A DNA stretch of 56,829 bases from Clostridia bacterium (GCA_017530275.1 JAFXMP010000171.1:1-56829), one strand, 5' to 3'; counted from the first letter of the stretch, positions 37,002 to 46,302 are shown. The notes: generated from the letters alone by a model not told the origin. Program-made: numbers and translations.

Positions 37002-37216
37002 AATATGAGCTATTTGGCATCCTGGGCACCATCCTTATTTTGATCGGCTTTCTTTCCGACAGCGAAAAGAAAATACGCATCTTTGATATGGCGGGCTCCG
37101 CTCTCTTTGTCACCTACGGCATTTTGATCGGGGCTTACAGCAATATCCTGCTCAACGGTATATTGATTCTGGTCCATATCTTCAAGCTGCGGAAAATGCG
37201 CAGGAAGGCCGGGTAA
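36998..37216 (+). CDS. Small YgjV-like membrane protein
   Basis: 72 residues, GTG start with TTGGAGG 7 bases before, overlapping the transporter stop. Two or three transmembrane helices (LFGILGTILILIGFL, ALFVTYGILIGAYSNIL) with a polar SDSEKKIRI turn, as in YgjV-type proteins. May assist the transporter. Confidence 0.7.
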   Translation: MKYELFGILGTILILIGFLSDSEKKIRIFDMAGSALFVTYGILIGAYSNILLNGILILVHIFKLRKMRRKAG

Positions 37217-37255
37217 TCAGGTTTTGCGGAACGATCAATAAAACGAGGTGATTGC

Positions 37256-38056
37256 ATGCCGCAAACACAGACCGAAAAGCGGGAAACTGCGAAGCGGCTT
37301 TATGTGGAAAACGGCGGCAAAATCCTCTTGAAAGAAATCGCAGCACAACTGGAGGCAAGGCCGTCAACAGTATCAACCTGGAAGCGGGTCGATCAATGGG
37401 ACAAAAGCCTCAAACGTGTACCCCGCAAAAAAAGGCACCCGTCCATGATAGGTAATCAAAATGCTGCAAAGCCGCATCCATCGCAGGCAGGCAACAAAAA
37501 TCCTTTGAAGCACGGGCGCTATGAAGAAATCAAGTATTCCACAATGACAGAGGACGAAAAGGGCCTCATGGACGAAGTGCGCAAGTCCGCAGACCAAATC
37601 CAAATGCAAATCAATCTCATTGCAGAATTGGAGGTCAGGGAGCAGCGCATGTACGCCCGTATTGAGGCCCTTCGTTCTGCTGCTCAAAAGGACAAGGAAG
37701 GGCTCATCACCGAGTATGCCATCATGGAAACAAAGGGAATATCCAGGCAGGAAGGGGATGAGCCTAAAAATGGTGCTATCAGGGTAAGCAAGCAAAAAAA
37801 GCATGGCACCGACAAGATACAGGATATTGAAAATGCCCTAACCGCTGTTCAGCGCCAGAAACAGCACGCCATAATGGCCCTGCACCGCCTCACGGAAGAC
37901 AAGATCACAAGGGAGATAGAGCAAAAGCGCCTCGAATTGGAAAAGAAACGGGTAAGTATTCTGGAGCGCCGCTTGTCCCTGCTCGATCCGGACAACGAGG
38001 CGGACACACTCAAAGAGGCCAAGGAAATCTTGAAGGGGATCCCAAGTGCCTTTTAG
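37256..38056 (+). CDS. terS: Terminase small subunit
   Basis: 266 residues, ATG with GAGGTGATTGC before. N-terminal helix-turn-helix (ETAKRLYVENGGKILLKEIA, then PSTVSTWK) for packaging-site recognition, a Lys/His/Asn-rich linker (RHPSMIGNQNAAKPH), coiled-coil body for ring assembly and a C-terminal segment contacting the large subunit. Typical PBSX-type plan; overlaps the large subunit gene by 11 bases. Confidence 0.9.
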   Translation: MPQTQTEKRETAKRLYVENGGKILLKEIAAQLEARPSTVSTWKRVDQWDKSLKRVPRKKRHPSMIGNQNAAKPHPSQAGNKNPLKHGRYEEIKYSTMTEDEKGLMDEVRKSADQIQMQINLIAELEVREQRMYARIEALRSAAQKDKEGLITEYAIMETKGISRQEGDEPKNGAIRVSKQKKHGTDKIQDIENALTAVQRQKQHAIMALHRLTEDKITREIEQKRLELEKKRVSILERRLSLLDPDNEADTLKEAKEILKGIPSAF

Positions 38057-39248
38057 TGCAAAGCAGCAGCAATATTTCCTCAATGCCACCCACCGCTGGA
38101 ACGTCAAAACTGGCGCAACGCGCTCCGGCAAGACATTCATGGATTACTTCACGATCCCCAAGCGCCTTGAAAAGACCACGGGCAGCGGCCTCAACGTCCT
38201 CATAGGCCATACACAGCAAACCCTTGAAAGAAACATCATCGTCCCCATGCAGCGTATATGGGGCCCTGCCTGCGTCGGCAACATATCCAGCAAAACAGGT
38301 TCCGTCAAAATATTTGGAAAACGATGCTATGCCCTGGGGGCAGACAACAAGGCCCGCGTAGCAGCTATCCAAGGATCGTCCATTGAGTATTGTTACGGGG
38401 ATGAAATCACCACCTGGGATCAGAGCATTTTTGAAATGCTCAAATCCCGATTGGACCGTCCCAACAGCACCTTTGACGGCACCTGCAATCCGGATAACCC
38501 GCGCCACTGGTTCAAGCAATTTCTGGACAGCGACGCCGATATTTTTCAGCAGGCGTATACCATTTATGATAACCCATTCCTGGGAAAAGATTTCGTCCAA
38601 TCCCTGGAAAAGGAATACGCCGGAACGGTCTATTTTCAGCGCTTCATACTGGGAAAATGGGCCTTGGCCGAGGGGCTTATTTACAAGCATTTCAGCCAAG
38701 AAAAAAATCAGTATACCCATTTGGATCAAAGCGTCCGTGAGCGCTGCCTTTCCTATGTTGCCATCGACTACGGTTCAGCAAATCCAACGGTATTCCTCCA
38801 TATCCTCTTTGATCCGGAGGAACGCGTCATATACCTGGACAGGGAATTCTATTACGATGGCAGGAAGCAGATTATCCAAATGACGGATGCCCAATACGGC
38901 CAGGAGCTGCTGCGGTTCCTGCCGCCGGATCAGTGCACAAGCGTAATCATTGACCCGTCGGCGCTTTCCTTCCGTTTGGTTGTCCGCAGCCTTGGATATC
39001 ACGTCATAGAAGCGGACAATGATGTGCTCAATGGGATCCAGGACGTTTCGACCCTCATAGCGCTTGGCCGAATCAAGGTCAATGCGGCCCTCACCAATAC
39101 CCTCAATGAGTTTGGCATTTATGCCTGGGACGAAAAAGCAGCAATGCAGACAGGGGCAGAAAGACCCATAAAACAAAACGACCATGCCATGGACGCCTTG
39201 CGGTATTTCGTCTATACCGTTATCAAAATGCGCCAGATGCTGGCATAA
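38046..39248 (+). CDS. terL: Terminase large subunit
   Basis: 400 residues, GTG start behind AAGGGGATC. ATPase domain with Walker A GATRSGKT (23-30) and Walker B CYGDE (Asp119, Glu120); nuclease domain with Asp241 (VAIDYG), Asp303 (IIDPSA) and Asp382 (HAMDALRY) for metal binding. It cuts and pumps DNA into the prohead. A TerL of this size is in the short range of the family. Confidence 0.97.
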   Translation: MPFSAKQQQYFLNATHRWNVKTGATRSGKTFMDYFTIPKRLEKTTGSGLNVLIGHTQQTLERNIIVPMQRIWGPACVGNISSKTGSVKIFGKRCYALGADNKARVAAIQGSSIEYCYGDEITTWDQSIFEMLKSRLDRPNSTFDGTCNPDNPRHWFKQFLDSDADIFQQAYTIYDNPFLGKDFVQSLEKEYAGTVYFQRFILGKWALAEGLIYKHFSQEKNQYTHLDQSVRERCLSYVAIDYGSANPTVFLHILFDPEERVIYLDREFYYDGRKQIIQMTDAQYGQELLRFLPPDQCTSVIIDPSALSFRLVVRSLGYHVIEADNDVLNGIQDVSTLIALGRIKVNAALTNTLNEFGIYAWDEKAAMQTGAERPIKQNDHAMDALRYFVYTVIKMRQMLA

Positions 39249-39264
39249 GAGGAGGATGATTCCA

Positions 39265-40731
39265 TTGTTTGCAAGGATCATAGCCTGGTTGAAGGGCATT
39301 ATGTCAAGGGTGCTCAAAACAGGCGATTTACAGATCAATGCCGGCGTACCTCTGGCAATATCGAACAGCATGGCCCAGGCCATCCAGCGGTGGAGGGATG
39401 AATACTCCGGCAATGCCCCTTGGCTATCACGCAACAGGCAGTCCCTTTCGCTTCCCGCCCTCATATCTGCGGAAATGGCAACGCTTGTCACTCTGGAGGC
39501 AAAAATAGAAATTGCAGGATCGCCAAGGGCTGATTTTATTTCCAAACAGTTTGAGCCGGTCAGGAAGCAGCTTCAAAAAAACGTGGAATATGCGTGCGCC
39601 ATGGGCGGAATTGTCATGAAGCCATATATTGACAACACGGGCGGCATTGCGGTCGATTATATCCAGGCGGATGATTTTTTCCCGGTTGCGTTCAATAGCC
39701 GAGGGGAAATCACTTCCGCCATTTTCGTCGAACGCAAGCGCATCATGCAAACCGTTTACAGCCGGGTCGAGCATCATACCATCGAAGGAAGCAAATACAC
39801 CATCGTCAATAAATGTTTTCGGGGCTATTCCGAGGATGACCCGGGAACGGAAGTCCCGCTCTCAGAGGTTCCCGAATGGCAGCAATTGCAGCCAGTTGTC
39901 ACGATGGAAAATATCTCCTTCCCGCTCTTTGCATATTTCCGCATCCCCCTTGGGAACCCCATCGACCCAAAATCGCCGCTGGGCGTTTCGGTCTTTGCCA
40001 AGGCGGAAAACAACATCAAGGAAGCTGACCGCCAATATCAGCGGCTATTATGGGAATATGAGGGCGGCGAGCTTGCAATCGACGCCTCCATGGACGCATT
40101 TGATCTCGATAAACACGGGAAGCCCATTGTCCCCGTTGGCAAGGACCGCCTCTGGCGCGTCAATTATTTCGATTCCAAAAGGAGCGCAGGAAAGGATGTA
40201 CTGTTCTCCACCTTCGCGCCTGCTCTCCGAGATTCTTCATACATTGCGGGCCTCAATAAAATCCTCCAGAAGATTGAGGATCAATGCGGCCTGGCAAGAG
40301 GCACGCTATCTGACAGGGCCGACGTCCAGACGCAGACGGCAACCGAAATCAAAATGCTTCGTCAGCGCACATACGCAACCACCACCAGCATCCAGACAGC
40401 GCTCGAGGATGCGATCCGCGCTTTAATCAACGCCATGGACGCAACGGCCACCCTTTACAACCTCACACCGCCTGGCGATATTGAGGTTTCCTGCGTTTGG
40501 GACGATTCTATCGTCACCGACTCGGATATGGAACGGGTCAGGGATATGCAGGAGATCAGGGACGGCATCATGAAGAAATGGGAATACCGCGTCAAATGGT
40601 ATGGGGAGGATGAAGGCACAGCCAAAGCGATGGTCGAAAATGAGCCGTCCAATGACGAAATCATGGGCTTTGTAACAACGGCACAGCGAAACAATGGAGA
40701 AACAGGAGGGAATCAAAATGGCAAGGGGTAA
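39265..40731 (+). CDS. Portal protein (SPP1 gp6-like)
   Basis: 488 residues from TTG 39265; the alternative ATG 39256 would have AGGAGG directly against it, so TTG with 9-base spacing is preferred. Recognised by position after TerL and by strings of the SPP1-type family: a stem/clip region in the middle (DPKSPLGVSVFAKAENNI), then RGTLSDRADVQTQTATEIK and MERVRDMQEIRDGIM near the end. Forms the dodecameric channel for DNA. Confidence 0.9.
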   Translation: MFARIIAWLKGIMSRVLKTGDLQINAGVPLAISNSMAQAIQRWRDEYSGNAPWLSRNRQSLSLPALISAEMATLVTLEAKIEIAGSPRADFISKQFEPVRKQLQKNVEYACAMGGIVMKPYIDNTGGIAVDYIQADDFFPVAFNSRGEITSAIFVERKRIMQTVYSRVEHHTIEGSKYTIVNKCFRGYSEDDPGTEVPLSEVPEWQQLQPVVTMENISFPLFAYFRIPLGNPIDPKSPLGVSVFAKAENNIKEADRQYQRLLWEYEGGELAIDASMDAFDLDKHGKPIVPVGKDRLWRVNYFDSKRSAGKDVLFSTFAPALRDSSYIAGLNKILQKIEDQCGLARGTLSDRADVQTQTATEIKMLRQRTYATTTSIQTALEDAIRALINAMDATATLYNLTPPGDIEVSCVWDDSIVTDSDMERVRDMQEIRDGIMKKWEYRVKWYGEDEGTAKAMVENEPSNDEIMGFVTTAQRNNGETGGNQNGKG

Positions 40732-41008
40732 TATTGGCAGTTTCAATGGTACGGTCACGGCGAATGCCAACATGATCGATGTGTTCAAAACCAACGAGCA
40801 AGGGAAGATCATTCATTGGCCCACGTCCGCAGGATTCGTCATTCGCAAGATCGCAGTCAGCGCGACGCCTGGGACCGTGTTCACGTTCAATGGGGCTGAA
40901 ATTGTCTTGCCCAGCACTGGTATTTTTGAGACCGACGAAGATCAGGTCGAGGTCAAGAGCTTGGTCTTTTCGGAAGCGTGCCAGGCGTGCATTGTCTATC
41001 TCTATTGA
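40718..41008 (+). CDS. Small structural hypothetical protein
   Basis: 96 residues, ATG behind AGGAGGGA. Beta-rich (GTVFTFNGAEIVLPSTGIFE), Gly at the start. Such small beta proteins after portal genes can be head decoration or connector parts. Not recognised. Confidence 0.65.
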   Translation: MARGNIGSFNGTVTANANMIDVFKTNEQGKIIHWPTSAGFVIRKIAVSATPGTVFTFNGAEIVLPSTGIFETDEDQVEVKSLVFSEACQACIVYLY

Positions 41009-41022
41009 TGGAGGGCGGGGCA

Positions 41023-41184
41023 ATGAAAAGAAAACGTCCGGGAAGGTCATTTTTCGGCGGCAAGTGCGGTTTCTTCGGCGGCGCTGTTTATGTAGGCGGA
41101 CGGCGGCCAACCGGAGACGCTATCCTTCAATTCTTCAATCGCCTGCTGTTCAATCGTGGCAGCAAAGAGGAAGATGATGCCTGA
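41023..41184 (+). CDS. Very small Gly/Arg-rich protein
   Basis: 53 residues (MKRKRPGRSFFGGKCGFF...GSKEEDDA), ATG behind GGAGGGCGG. Basic and glycine-rich at the start, acidic at the end. Unknown; its stop overlaps the next ATG (TGATG). Confidence 0.6.
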   Translation: MKRKRPGRSFFGGKCGFFGGAVYVGGRRPTGDAILQFFNRLLFNRGSKEEDDA

Positions 41185-43061
41185 TGCTTACTGCGAATTA
41201 CCTCATGAACGTAGCGGAGCCGCTTGTCGATCTCTGGTCACAGGTTGAGAGCGATATTATGGCCGATATTTCAAGGCGCTTGGCAAAGAACGCTGGCAGC
41301 CTCACGGAAACGGCAAAATGGCAAATGCTCAAAATGCGGGAAATGGGCGTACTGCAGACGGATATATCGGAAGCGCTGGCACAGGCAACGAAATTGTCGC
41401 AGAAGCAGACCTATCAAATGGTCGTGGATGCGTGCTCAAAGGCCCTGGCCTTCGATGATGCCATGTATGTCAAGGCTGGATATGCACCGATACCGCTGGC
41501 GCAGTCTGCGGCGCTGATGGATGTGGTGATGGCCGGGGTCAGGAAGACAAATAACCTCATGCGCAATTTCACCAACACCACGGCCCAAACGGCAACAATG
41601 GCTTTTGAAAATGCTCTCGACCGTGCCTATTTGCAGGTATCCTCTGGAGCGTTTTCTTATACCGAGGCGCTCATTCGAACGATCAGAGACTTGGCGCAGC
41701 AGGGGATCGAAAAGATCGCCTACCCTTCCGGGCATACGGACAGGATGGATGTGGCGGCCCGCAGGGCGCTCATAACCGGCCTCAATCAGACCACGGCGGA
41801 ATTGCAGCTAGCCAGGATGGATGAGCTGCAAACCGATCTCATTGAAACATCATCCCATGCAGGAGCCCGCCCAACACATGCGCAATGGCAGGGGCAGGTT
41901 TTCTCAAGGGTAGGAAGGGGAAAGTATGAAAACTTCTATGATGCAACTGGGTATGGCACCGGTGATGGCCTTTGCGGCTGGAATTGTTATCATTCTTTTT
42001 TCCCTTATTTTGAGGGCATATCAAAACAGGCGTTTGAGCGTGATCCGGCAGCCAGGCTTGGAAAAACAAATGACCAGGTCTACGAGGAATCCCAGCGCCA
42101 ACGCTATCTGGAAAGGCAAATCAGGGACGCGCGGCGGGAGTGTGCTGCATATTCTTCGGCACGCGATGCGGCGACCGATCCGCAGGCACGAGCCGCCTTA
42201 GATGCGCAGTTTCAGCAAGCGTCTGTCAGGCTCAAAAATCGGGAAAAAGCCCTGGATGATTTCTGTGCTCAAACCGGAAGAACAAAACTGGTTGACCGCC
42301 TCTATGTCCCATCGTATAATAGGAGTGTCAGCAGCCGGGCAAGCTGGGCAGCCAAGCGCGCAACACAAAGCGCCACACCCAAAGCCGCGCTCAAAGCTGC
42401 AAAGCCCGCTGCGGCAGATAGCTCCACGTTGTTTGCCAGGCTCACGGGAACCACGCAGACACATGACAGCTACCGTAAGGCGCTCATGGCTCGGTTTGAT
42501 GCCGGGACGGACACGGCCAAAGCGGTCTACCGAAAGTTTGTCCCGAACGGAGGTGCGGTCGTAAATGGAAACTATACCGACGCGGCATACCATCAGGCCG
42601 GGAAAGTCTACATGAATTACGCAAGGGACGCCTCAAACGTAAGAGGCGCGGGCGCAACGTTTTTCCATGAACATGGCCATCTGGTGGATTACAAGAACGG
42701 CTTCATTTCCACACGCACGCCTACGTTCACGCAGGCCCTGCGGGACGATTACAAGGCCGCACTCCAAGCCACCGGCCAGAAATATGTTGCAGACCAGCGC
42801 AGGGCAATCAGGCGGGAGCTCATCAAAGCCCCTGACACGATCCACAGCGTTTCGGATATTTTCGGAGGGCTCTCAAAGGGGGCTGCGGAAGGAAACTGGG
42901 GCCACAAAAAAGCCTATTGGAATAATCCTACCTCACTTCCCAAGGAGGCTTTCGCACACATGTTCGAGGCATCGTTCAGCCCTGAAAAAACGGCCCTCAT
43001 GCAAAAGTATTTCCCTACCGCGTGGGATCAGTTTAGAAAGATTCTGGAGGCGATCAAATGA
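41184..43061 (+). CDS. Minor head protein fused to a metalloprotease-like domain
   Basis: 625 residues. Residues 1-330 follow the Firmicute phage minor capsid/SPP1 gp7 plan (MNVAEPLVDLW, ISRRLAKNAG, SHAGARPTHAQWQGQVF and FYDATGYGTGDGLCGWNCYHSF). After a helical linker comes a C-terminal domain with HEHGH at 495-499 in ATFFHEHGHLVDYKNG, the HExxH zinc-protease motif, and PKEAFAHMFEA as a possible third-ligand region. Minor head proteins can carry enzymatic tails injected with the DNA; a toxin or host-factor protease is possible. Confidence 0.85.
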   Translation: MLTANYLMNVAEPLVDLWSQVESDIMADISRRLAKNAGSLTETAKWQMLKMREMGVLQTDISEALAQATKLSQKQTYQMVVDACSKALAFDDAMYVKAGYAPIPLAQSAALMDVVMAGVRKTNNLMRNFTNTTAQTATMAFENALDRAYLQVSSGAFSYTEALIRTIRDLAQQGIEKIAYPSGHTDRMDVAARRALITGLNQTTAELQLARMDELQTDLIETSSHAGARPTHAQWQGQVFSRVGRGKYENFYDATGYGTGDGLCGWNCYHSFFPYFEGISKQAFERDPAARLGKTNDQVYEESQRQRYLERQIRDARRECAAYSSARDAATDPQARAALDAQFQQASVRLKNREKALDDFCAQTGRTKLVDRLYVPSYNRSVSSRASWAAKRATQSATPKAALKAAKPAAADSSTLFARLTGTTQTHDSYRKALMARFDAGTDTAKAVYRKFVPNGGAVVNGNYTDAAYHQAGKVYMNYARDASNVRGAGATFFHEHGHLVDYKNGFISTRTPTFTQALRDDYKAALQATGQKYVADQRRAIRRELIKAPDTIHSVSDIFGGLSKGAAEGNWGHKKAYWNNPTSLPKEAFAHMFEASFSPEKTALMQKYFPTAWDQFRKILEAIK

Positions 43062-43300
43062 TAGCGAAAGAGGTGTTTGCTGCATATTTTGATGTGTTTG
43101 ATAGCTGCATCAAACACGACGAAGGCGGCAGCGATACCATCTTCGTTGAGGATGATGATGGGAATGCTTTCTCCCTTGACGGGCTCACAGATCAGCAGAT
43201 CATGGACAAGATCGAACGCAGCAAAAAGGCCGGCATCAATCTCTTTTTCATTGAGTGCCCGCCGTGGAACCCTCAATATGAGGATGACGCACAATACTAA
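43058..43300 (+). CDS. Small acidic hypothetical protein
   Basis: 80 residues, ATG overlapping the previous stop (ATGA). Acidic alpha/beta (IFVEDDDGNAFSLDGLTDQQ, INLFFIECPPWNP). Unknown. Confidence 0.65.
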   Translation: MIAKEVFAAYFDVFDSCIKHDEGGSDTIFVEDDDGNAFSLDGLTDQQIMDKIERSKKAGINLFFIECPPWNPQYEDDAQY

Positions 43301-43320
43301 ATAGCATAACCGAGGCAATA

Positions 43321-43348
43321 AGCCGTACCTGCAAAGGTGCGGCTTTTG
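43321..43348 (+). terminator. Intrinsic terminator with GCAA tetraloop
   Basis: AGCCGTACCT/AGGTGCGGCT, 10 bp with one wobble, GNRA-type GCAA loop, then TTTT. Separates the portal/minor-head block from the scaffold and capsid genes, so a partial stop or a processing site is likely. Confidence 0.75.
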
Positions 43349-43449
43349 TAATACACGCCTTTTCTGCTCTCACCCGGCAGGCGTAAAAGAACCGGGAAGA
43401 ATGCGGAGCCAACCGCGTCAACAAGGCGTAATCGAAAGGAGCGAACCAC

Positions 43450-44205
43450 ATGAAACGCGAGGAATTGAAAGCAAAGGGTCTCACCGATGAACAGATTGAT
43501 TTCGTCATGGCCGAAAATGGTAAGGACATCAATACCAGCAAATCCCAGGCAGAAAAAGCGGCCCAGGATTTGAAAGCGGCCCAGGAGCAGGCCAAGGGCC
43601 TCCAAGATCAGATCGATGCCCGGGACAAGGACATCAAGGATCTGCAGGAGAAGGCCAAGGGCAATGAGGGGATCAGTCAGCAACTTGCTCAATTGCAGGA
43701 GAAGTACACCAAGGACACCCAGGATTTGCAAAAGCGCCTGGATGACCAGCGGGCGGACTTCGCCATGGAAAAGGCATTCTCCAATATCCCCTTCGCATCT
43801 TCCCTTGCCAGAAAAGCGGCAATCGCCGATTTCAAGGCCAAAGGGTACAAACTCAATGAGAAGGGCGAATATGCGGAAGCTGAAATGTTCATTGCCAACC
43901 TCAAGAAGGAAGACCCTGCCGCGTTCAAGCCGGACGATTCTGGCAAGGGCAAAGATGATGGCAAAGATAATGGGCAGGGCAACGGCCGGGGCAACGGCGC
44001 AAAGACCGTTGGAAATGGCAATGCCTGGGTAGGCCCGGATGCCGCCAATGGCGCTGCTGGTCTCCCCCGCTTCACCGGGCAGATGACCAATAATCAGGGC
44101 GGCAGCAACGCCGGTTCCGCAGCCAATAACGGCGCAGGAGCCCACGGCGGTGTCAATACCAATGGCTTTGCCTTTACCTTTGTCCGCGATCCCAATGGGA
44201 AATAA
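43450..44205 (+). CDS. Capsid scaffolding protein
   Basis: 251 residues, ATG behind AAAGGAGC. Start MKREELKAKGLTDEQIDFVM, then a long coiled coil (about residues 35-105) and IADFKAKGYKLNEKGEY as in GP20-type scaffold proteins. The end is a Gly/Asn/Ala-rich tail. It guides prohead assembly and is lost from the mature head. Confidence 0.88.
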   Translation: MKREELKAKGLTDEQIDFVMAENGKDINTSKSQAEKAAQDLKAAQEQAKGLQDQIDARDKDIKDLQEKAKGNEGISQQLAQLQEKYTKDTQDLQKRLDDQRADFAMEKAFSNIPFASSLARKAAIADFKAKGYKLNEKGEYAEAEMFIANLKKEDPAAFKPDDSGKGKDDGKDNGQGNGRGNGAKTVGNGNAWVGPDAANGAAGLPRFTGQMTNNQGGSNAGSAANNGAGAHGGVNTNGFAFTFVRDPNGK

Positions 44206-44228
44206 GGCAAAGAAAGGATGATCTAATC

Positions 44229-45413
44229 ATGGCAGCCCTCAACTATGTAACCGAGTATGCCCAGGCGCTGGTTCAGGCGTATCCCTATGTCCTGCATTTC
44301 GGCGCTCTGTATTCCACCCCCAACAATGGCCGTTTCCGCTGGACGGGCGCGAAGACCATTGAAATTCCCTCCCTGTCCACCACCGGTCGCGTTGACGCCA
44401 ACCGGGACACCATTGCCCTGGCTCAGCGCAACTATGATAATTCCTGGGAGCCCAAGACCCTCTCCAATCAGCGCAAATGGAGCACCCTGGTCCATCCCAT
44501 GGATATTGACCAGACCAACGGCGTGGCGACGATCAATAACATCACTGCCACGTTCAACAACGAGCAGAAATTCCCGGAAATGGATGCCTACTGTATCAGC
44601 AAAATCTTTTCTGATTGGGTCACTGCCGGGGAAAGCGCGGACACTACTGTCCCCTCTGTTTCCAACATCCTCAGCATCTTCGATCAGTTCATGCAGCAAA
44701 TGGACGAGGCGCGGGTGCCGGTCAATGGCCGCATCCTCTATGTCATCCCCGCCATCGCCACCATGCTCAAGAACGCCCAGGCCATTCAGCGCCAGTTTGA
44801 TGTGCAGAGCGGCTCTCCTGCCATCAACCGCATTGTCAATTCTCTGGACAATGTCAAGATCGAGGTCGTTCCTCCGGAGCTCATGAAGACCGCGTACAAC
44901 TTCACCTCCGGCTGGACCCCCGGCACCACTGCCAAGCAGATTTACATGGTGCTCATCGATCCCATGGCGGTCATCACCCCTGTGTCCTATCAATTCGCCC
45001 AGCTGGATGAGCCTGCCGCCGGTTCCGAGGGCAAATACATCTATTACGAAGAATCCTTCGAAGATGTATTCATTCTCAACAAGCGGGCCAAGGGCATCAA
45101 GTTCCTGGTCGCTGCGGAAGATGAGAGCCTGGATACCATTACGGTCGCCTCTGCGGCTGGCACTGCCTCCGGCGATACCAAGCTCACCCTCACCGGCTAT
45201 ACGCCCAAGTCCGGCGAATCCTATGTCTATAAGATCGGCGACACCGCCGCCCCCACCATCGGCTGGCATGAAGTCCCGGATTATAGCTGGACGCCCTGGA
45301 ATGGCACTGCCGACATCACCGCGGCCAATGGCAAGAAGATCGCCGTTGTCAGCGTCAACGCCAGCGGCCAGGCAGAAGCCTACGGTTCCGCGACTGTGGT
45401 CAATAACCACTAA
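44229..45413 (+). CDS. Major capsid protein with C-terminal extra domain
   Basis: 394 residues, ATG with AAAGGATG before. Residues 1-300 are of HK97-fold type by position and by strings such as FRWTGAKTIEIPSLSTTGRVD and WVTAGESADTTV. About residue 300 onward (ESLDTITVASAAGTAS ... AVVSVNASGQAEAYG) is a Gly/Ala/Thr/Ser-rich beta domain of Ig-like look, an exposed addition that can decorate the head. Codon use is strongly biased to GCC/ACC, as for a highly expressed gene. Confidence 0.92.
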   Translation: MAALNYVTEYAQALVQAYPYVLHFGALYSTPNNGRFRWTGAKTIEIPSLSTTGRVDANRDTIALAQRNYDNSWEPKTLSNQRKWSTLVHPMDIDQTNGVATINNITATFNNEQKFPEMDAYCISKIFSDWVTAGESADTTVPSVSNILSIFDQFMQQMDEARVPVNGRILYVIPAIATMLKNAQAIQRQFDVQSGSPAINRIVNSLDNVKIEVVPPELMKTAYNFTSGWTPGTTAKQIYMVLIDPMAVITPVSYQFAQLDEPAAGSEGKYIYYEESFEDVFILNKRAKGIKFLVAAEDESLDTITVASAAGTASGDTKLTLTGYTPKSGESYVYKIGDTAAPTIGWHEVPDYSWTPWNGTADITAANGKKIAVVSVNASGQAEAYGSATVVNNH

Positions 45414-45437
45414 TCAGCAAGCAAGGAGGCAAATGCC

Positions 45438-45857
45438 GTGGATGTTCTCGTAAGGAGAGGAAACGGCGAGCGCCTTGTACCGCAAGAAAAGGTGGCGGAG
45501 TTCCTCGCTCTGGGGTACTCCGTCATCGATTCGGCGGGCAAAGTGCTTGTCGAAGCTGAACCGATGAATCTGGCCGAGTGCAAGAAGATGCTGGCCGAGG
45601 TCAAGAAGGAAAGGGACAGCCTCAAGGATCAGAATGAGGCCCTTTCCAAGAAGGTGATCGAAGCCGAGACGGCGCTGGCCGAGGTCAAAAAGAGGCTCAA
45701 GGAAACCCTTGAGGCGAAGAAAGAGACGCAGGAGGCCATTCAAGCTAATTACAGCGCGAATAAAGCCGATCATGGCGGCTATGCGAATGAACCTTCGCCC
45801 GAAATTAAAACACGAAAACGGGCCGCGAACGGGGCAGAAACGAAAAGCGCCAAATAA
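45438..45857 (+). CDS. Head-region protein with coiled coil
   Basis: 139 residues, GTG start behind AAGGAGGC. Small N-terminal domain (VRRGNGERLVPQEKVAEFLA), coiled coil (about 48-100) and a basic tail. Position between capsid and head-tail connector is usual for a small head-associated protein. Confidence 0.7.
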   Translation: MDVLVRRGNGERLVPQEKVAEFLALGYSVIDSAGKVLVEAEPMNLAECKKMLAEVKKERDSLKDQNEALSKKVIEAETALAEVKKRLKETLEAKKETQEAIQANYSANKADHGGYANEPSPEIKTRKRAANGAETKSAK

Positions 45858-45878
45858 AGGCCGAAAGGAGGGGTTTGC

Positions 45879-46301
45879 GTGGCGTATATCACCCGCGAAT
45901 ACTATGTCGATTCCTTCCACGGTCAATCCATCCCGGAAGCGCAATTCGCCCAGCTTTCCCAAGCGGCGTCCGACACCATTGACGCCATTGTCATGATACC
46001 CATCGACCCGCAGAAGCATGACATGGAAAAAGTGGCGAAGGCAACGGCATACCAGACGGAAATGCTCTATGCCCAGGGCGGCATGGACGCGACCGCCGGA
46101 AAGGCATCCAGCCAGATGGTCACCACAGAACGTCTGGACGAATACTCCATTCAGGAGCAGCAATCTGCCTCCGCGGCGCAAAATGCGCTCTCCCTCAATG
46201 GCATACCGGTGTCCCCGTTGGCCGTTGCCATCCTGCGCGGTCTTGGGCTCATGTGCCGATGGTACTACACAGGAATGGGTGATCAGCTTGGCTACGAATA
46301 G
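45879..46301 (+). CDS. Head-tail connector protein (gp6-like adaptor)
   Basis: 140 residues, GTG start with GAAAGGAGG before. MAYITREYYVDSFHGQSIPEAQF with the following helices, DTIDAIVMIPIDP, and a late TTERLDEYSIQE match the helical adaptor that caps the portal. Ends two bases before the next ATG. Confidence 0.8.
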   Translation: MAYITREYYVDSFHGQSIPEAQFAQLSQAASDTIDAIVMIPIDPQKHDMEKVAKATAYQTEMLYAQGGMDATAGKASSQMVTTERLDEYSIQEQQSASAAQNALSLNGIPVSPLAVAILRGLGLMCRWYYTGMGDQLGYE

Positions 46302-46302
46302 A

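Noticed and set aside
44223..45410. Minus-strand frame of 395 codons opposite the major capsid gene
   Set aside because: Arises from the strong GCC/ACC codon bias of the capsid gene; no ribosome site and no protein-like pattern beyond the mirror effect.
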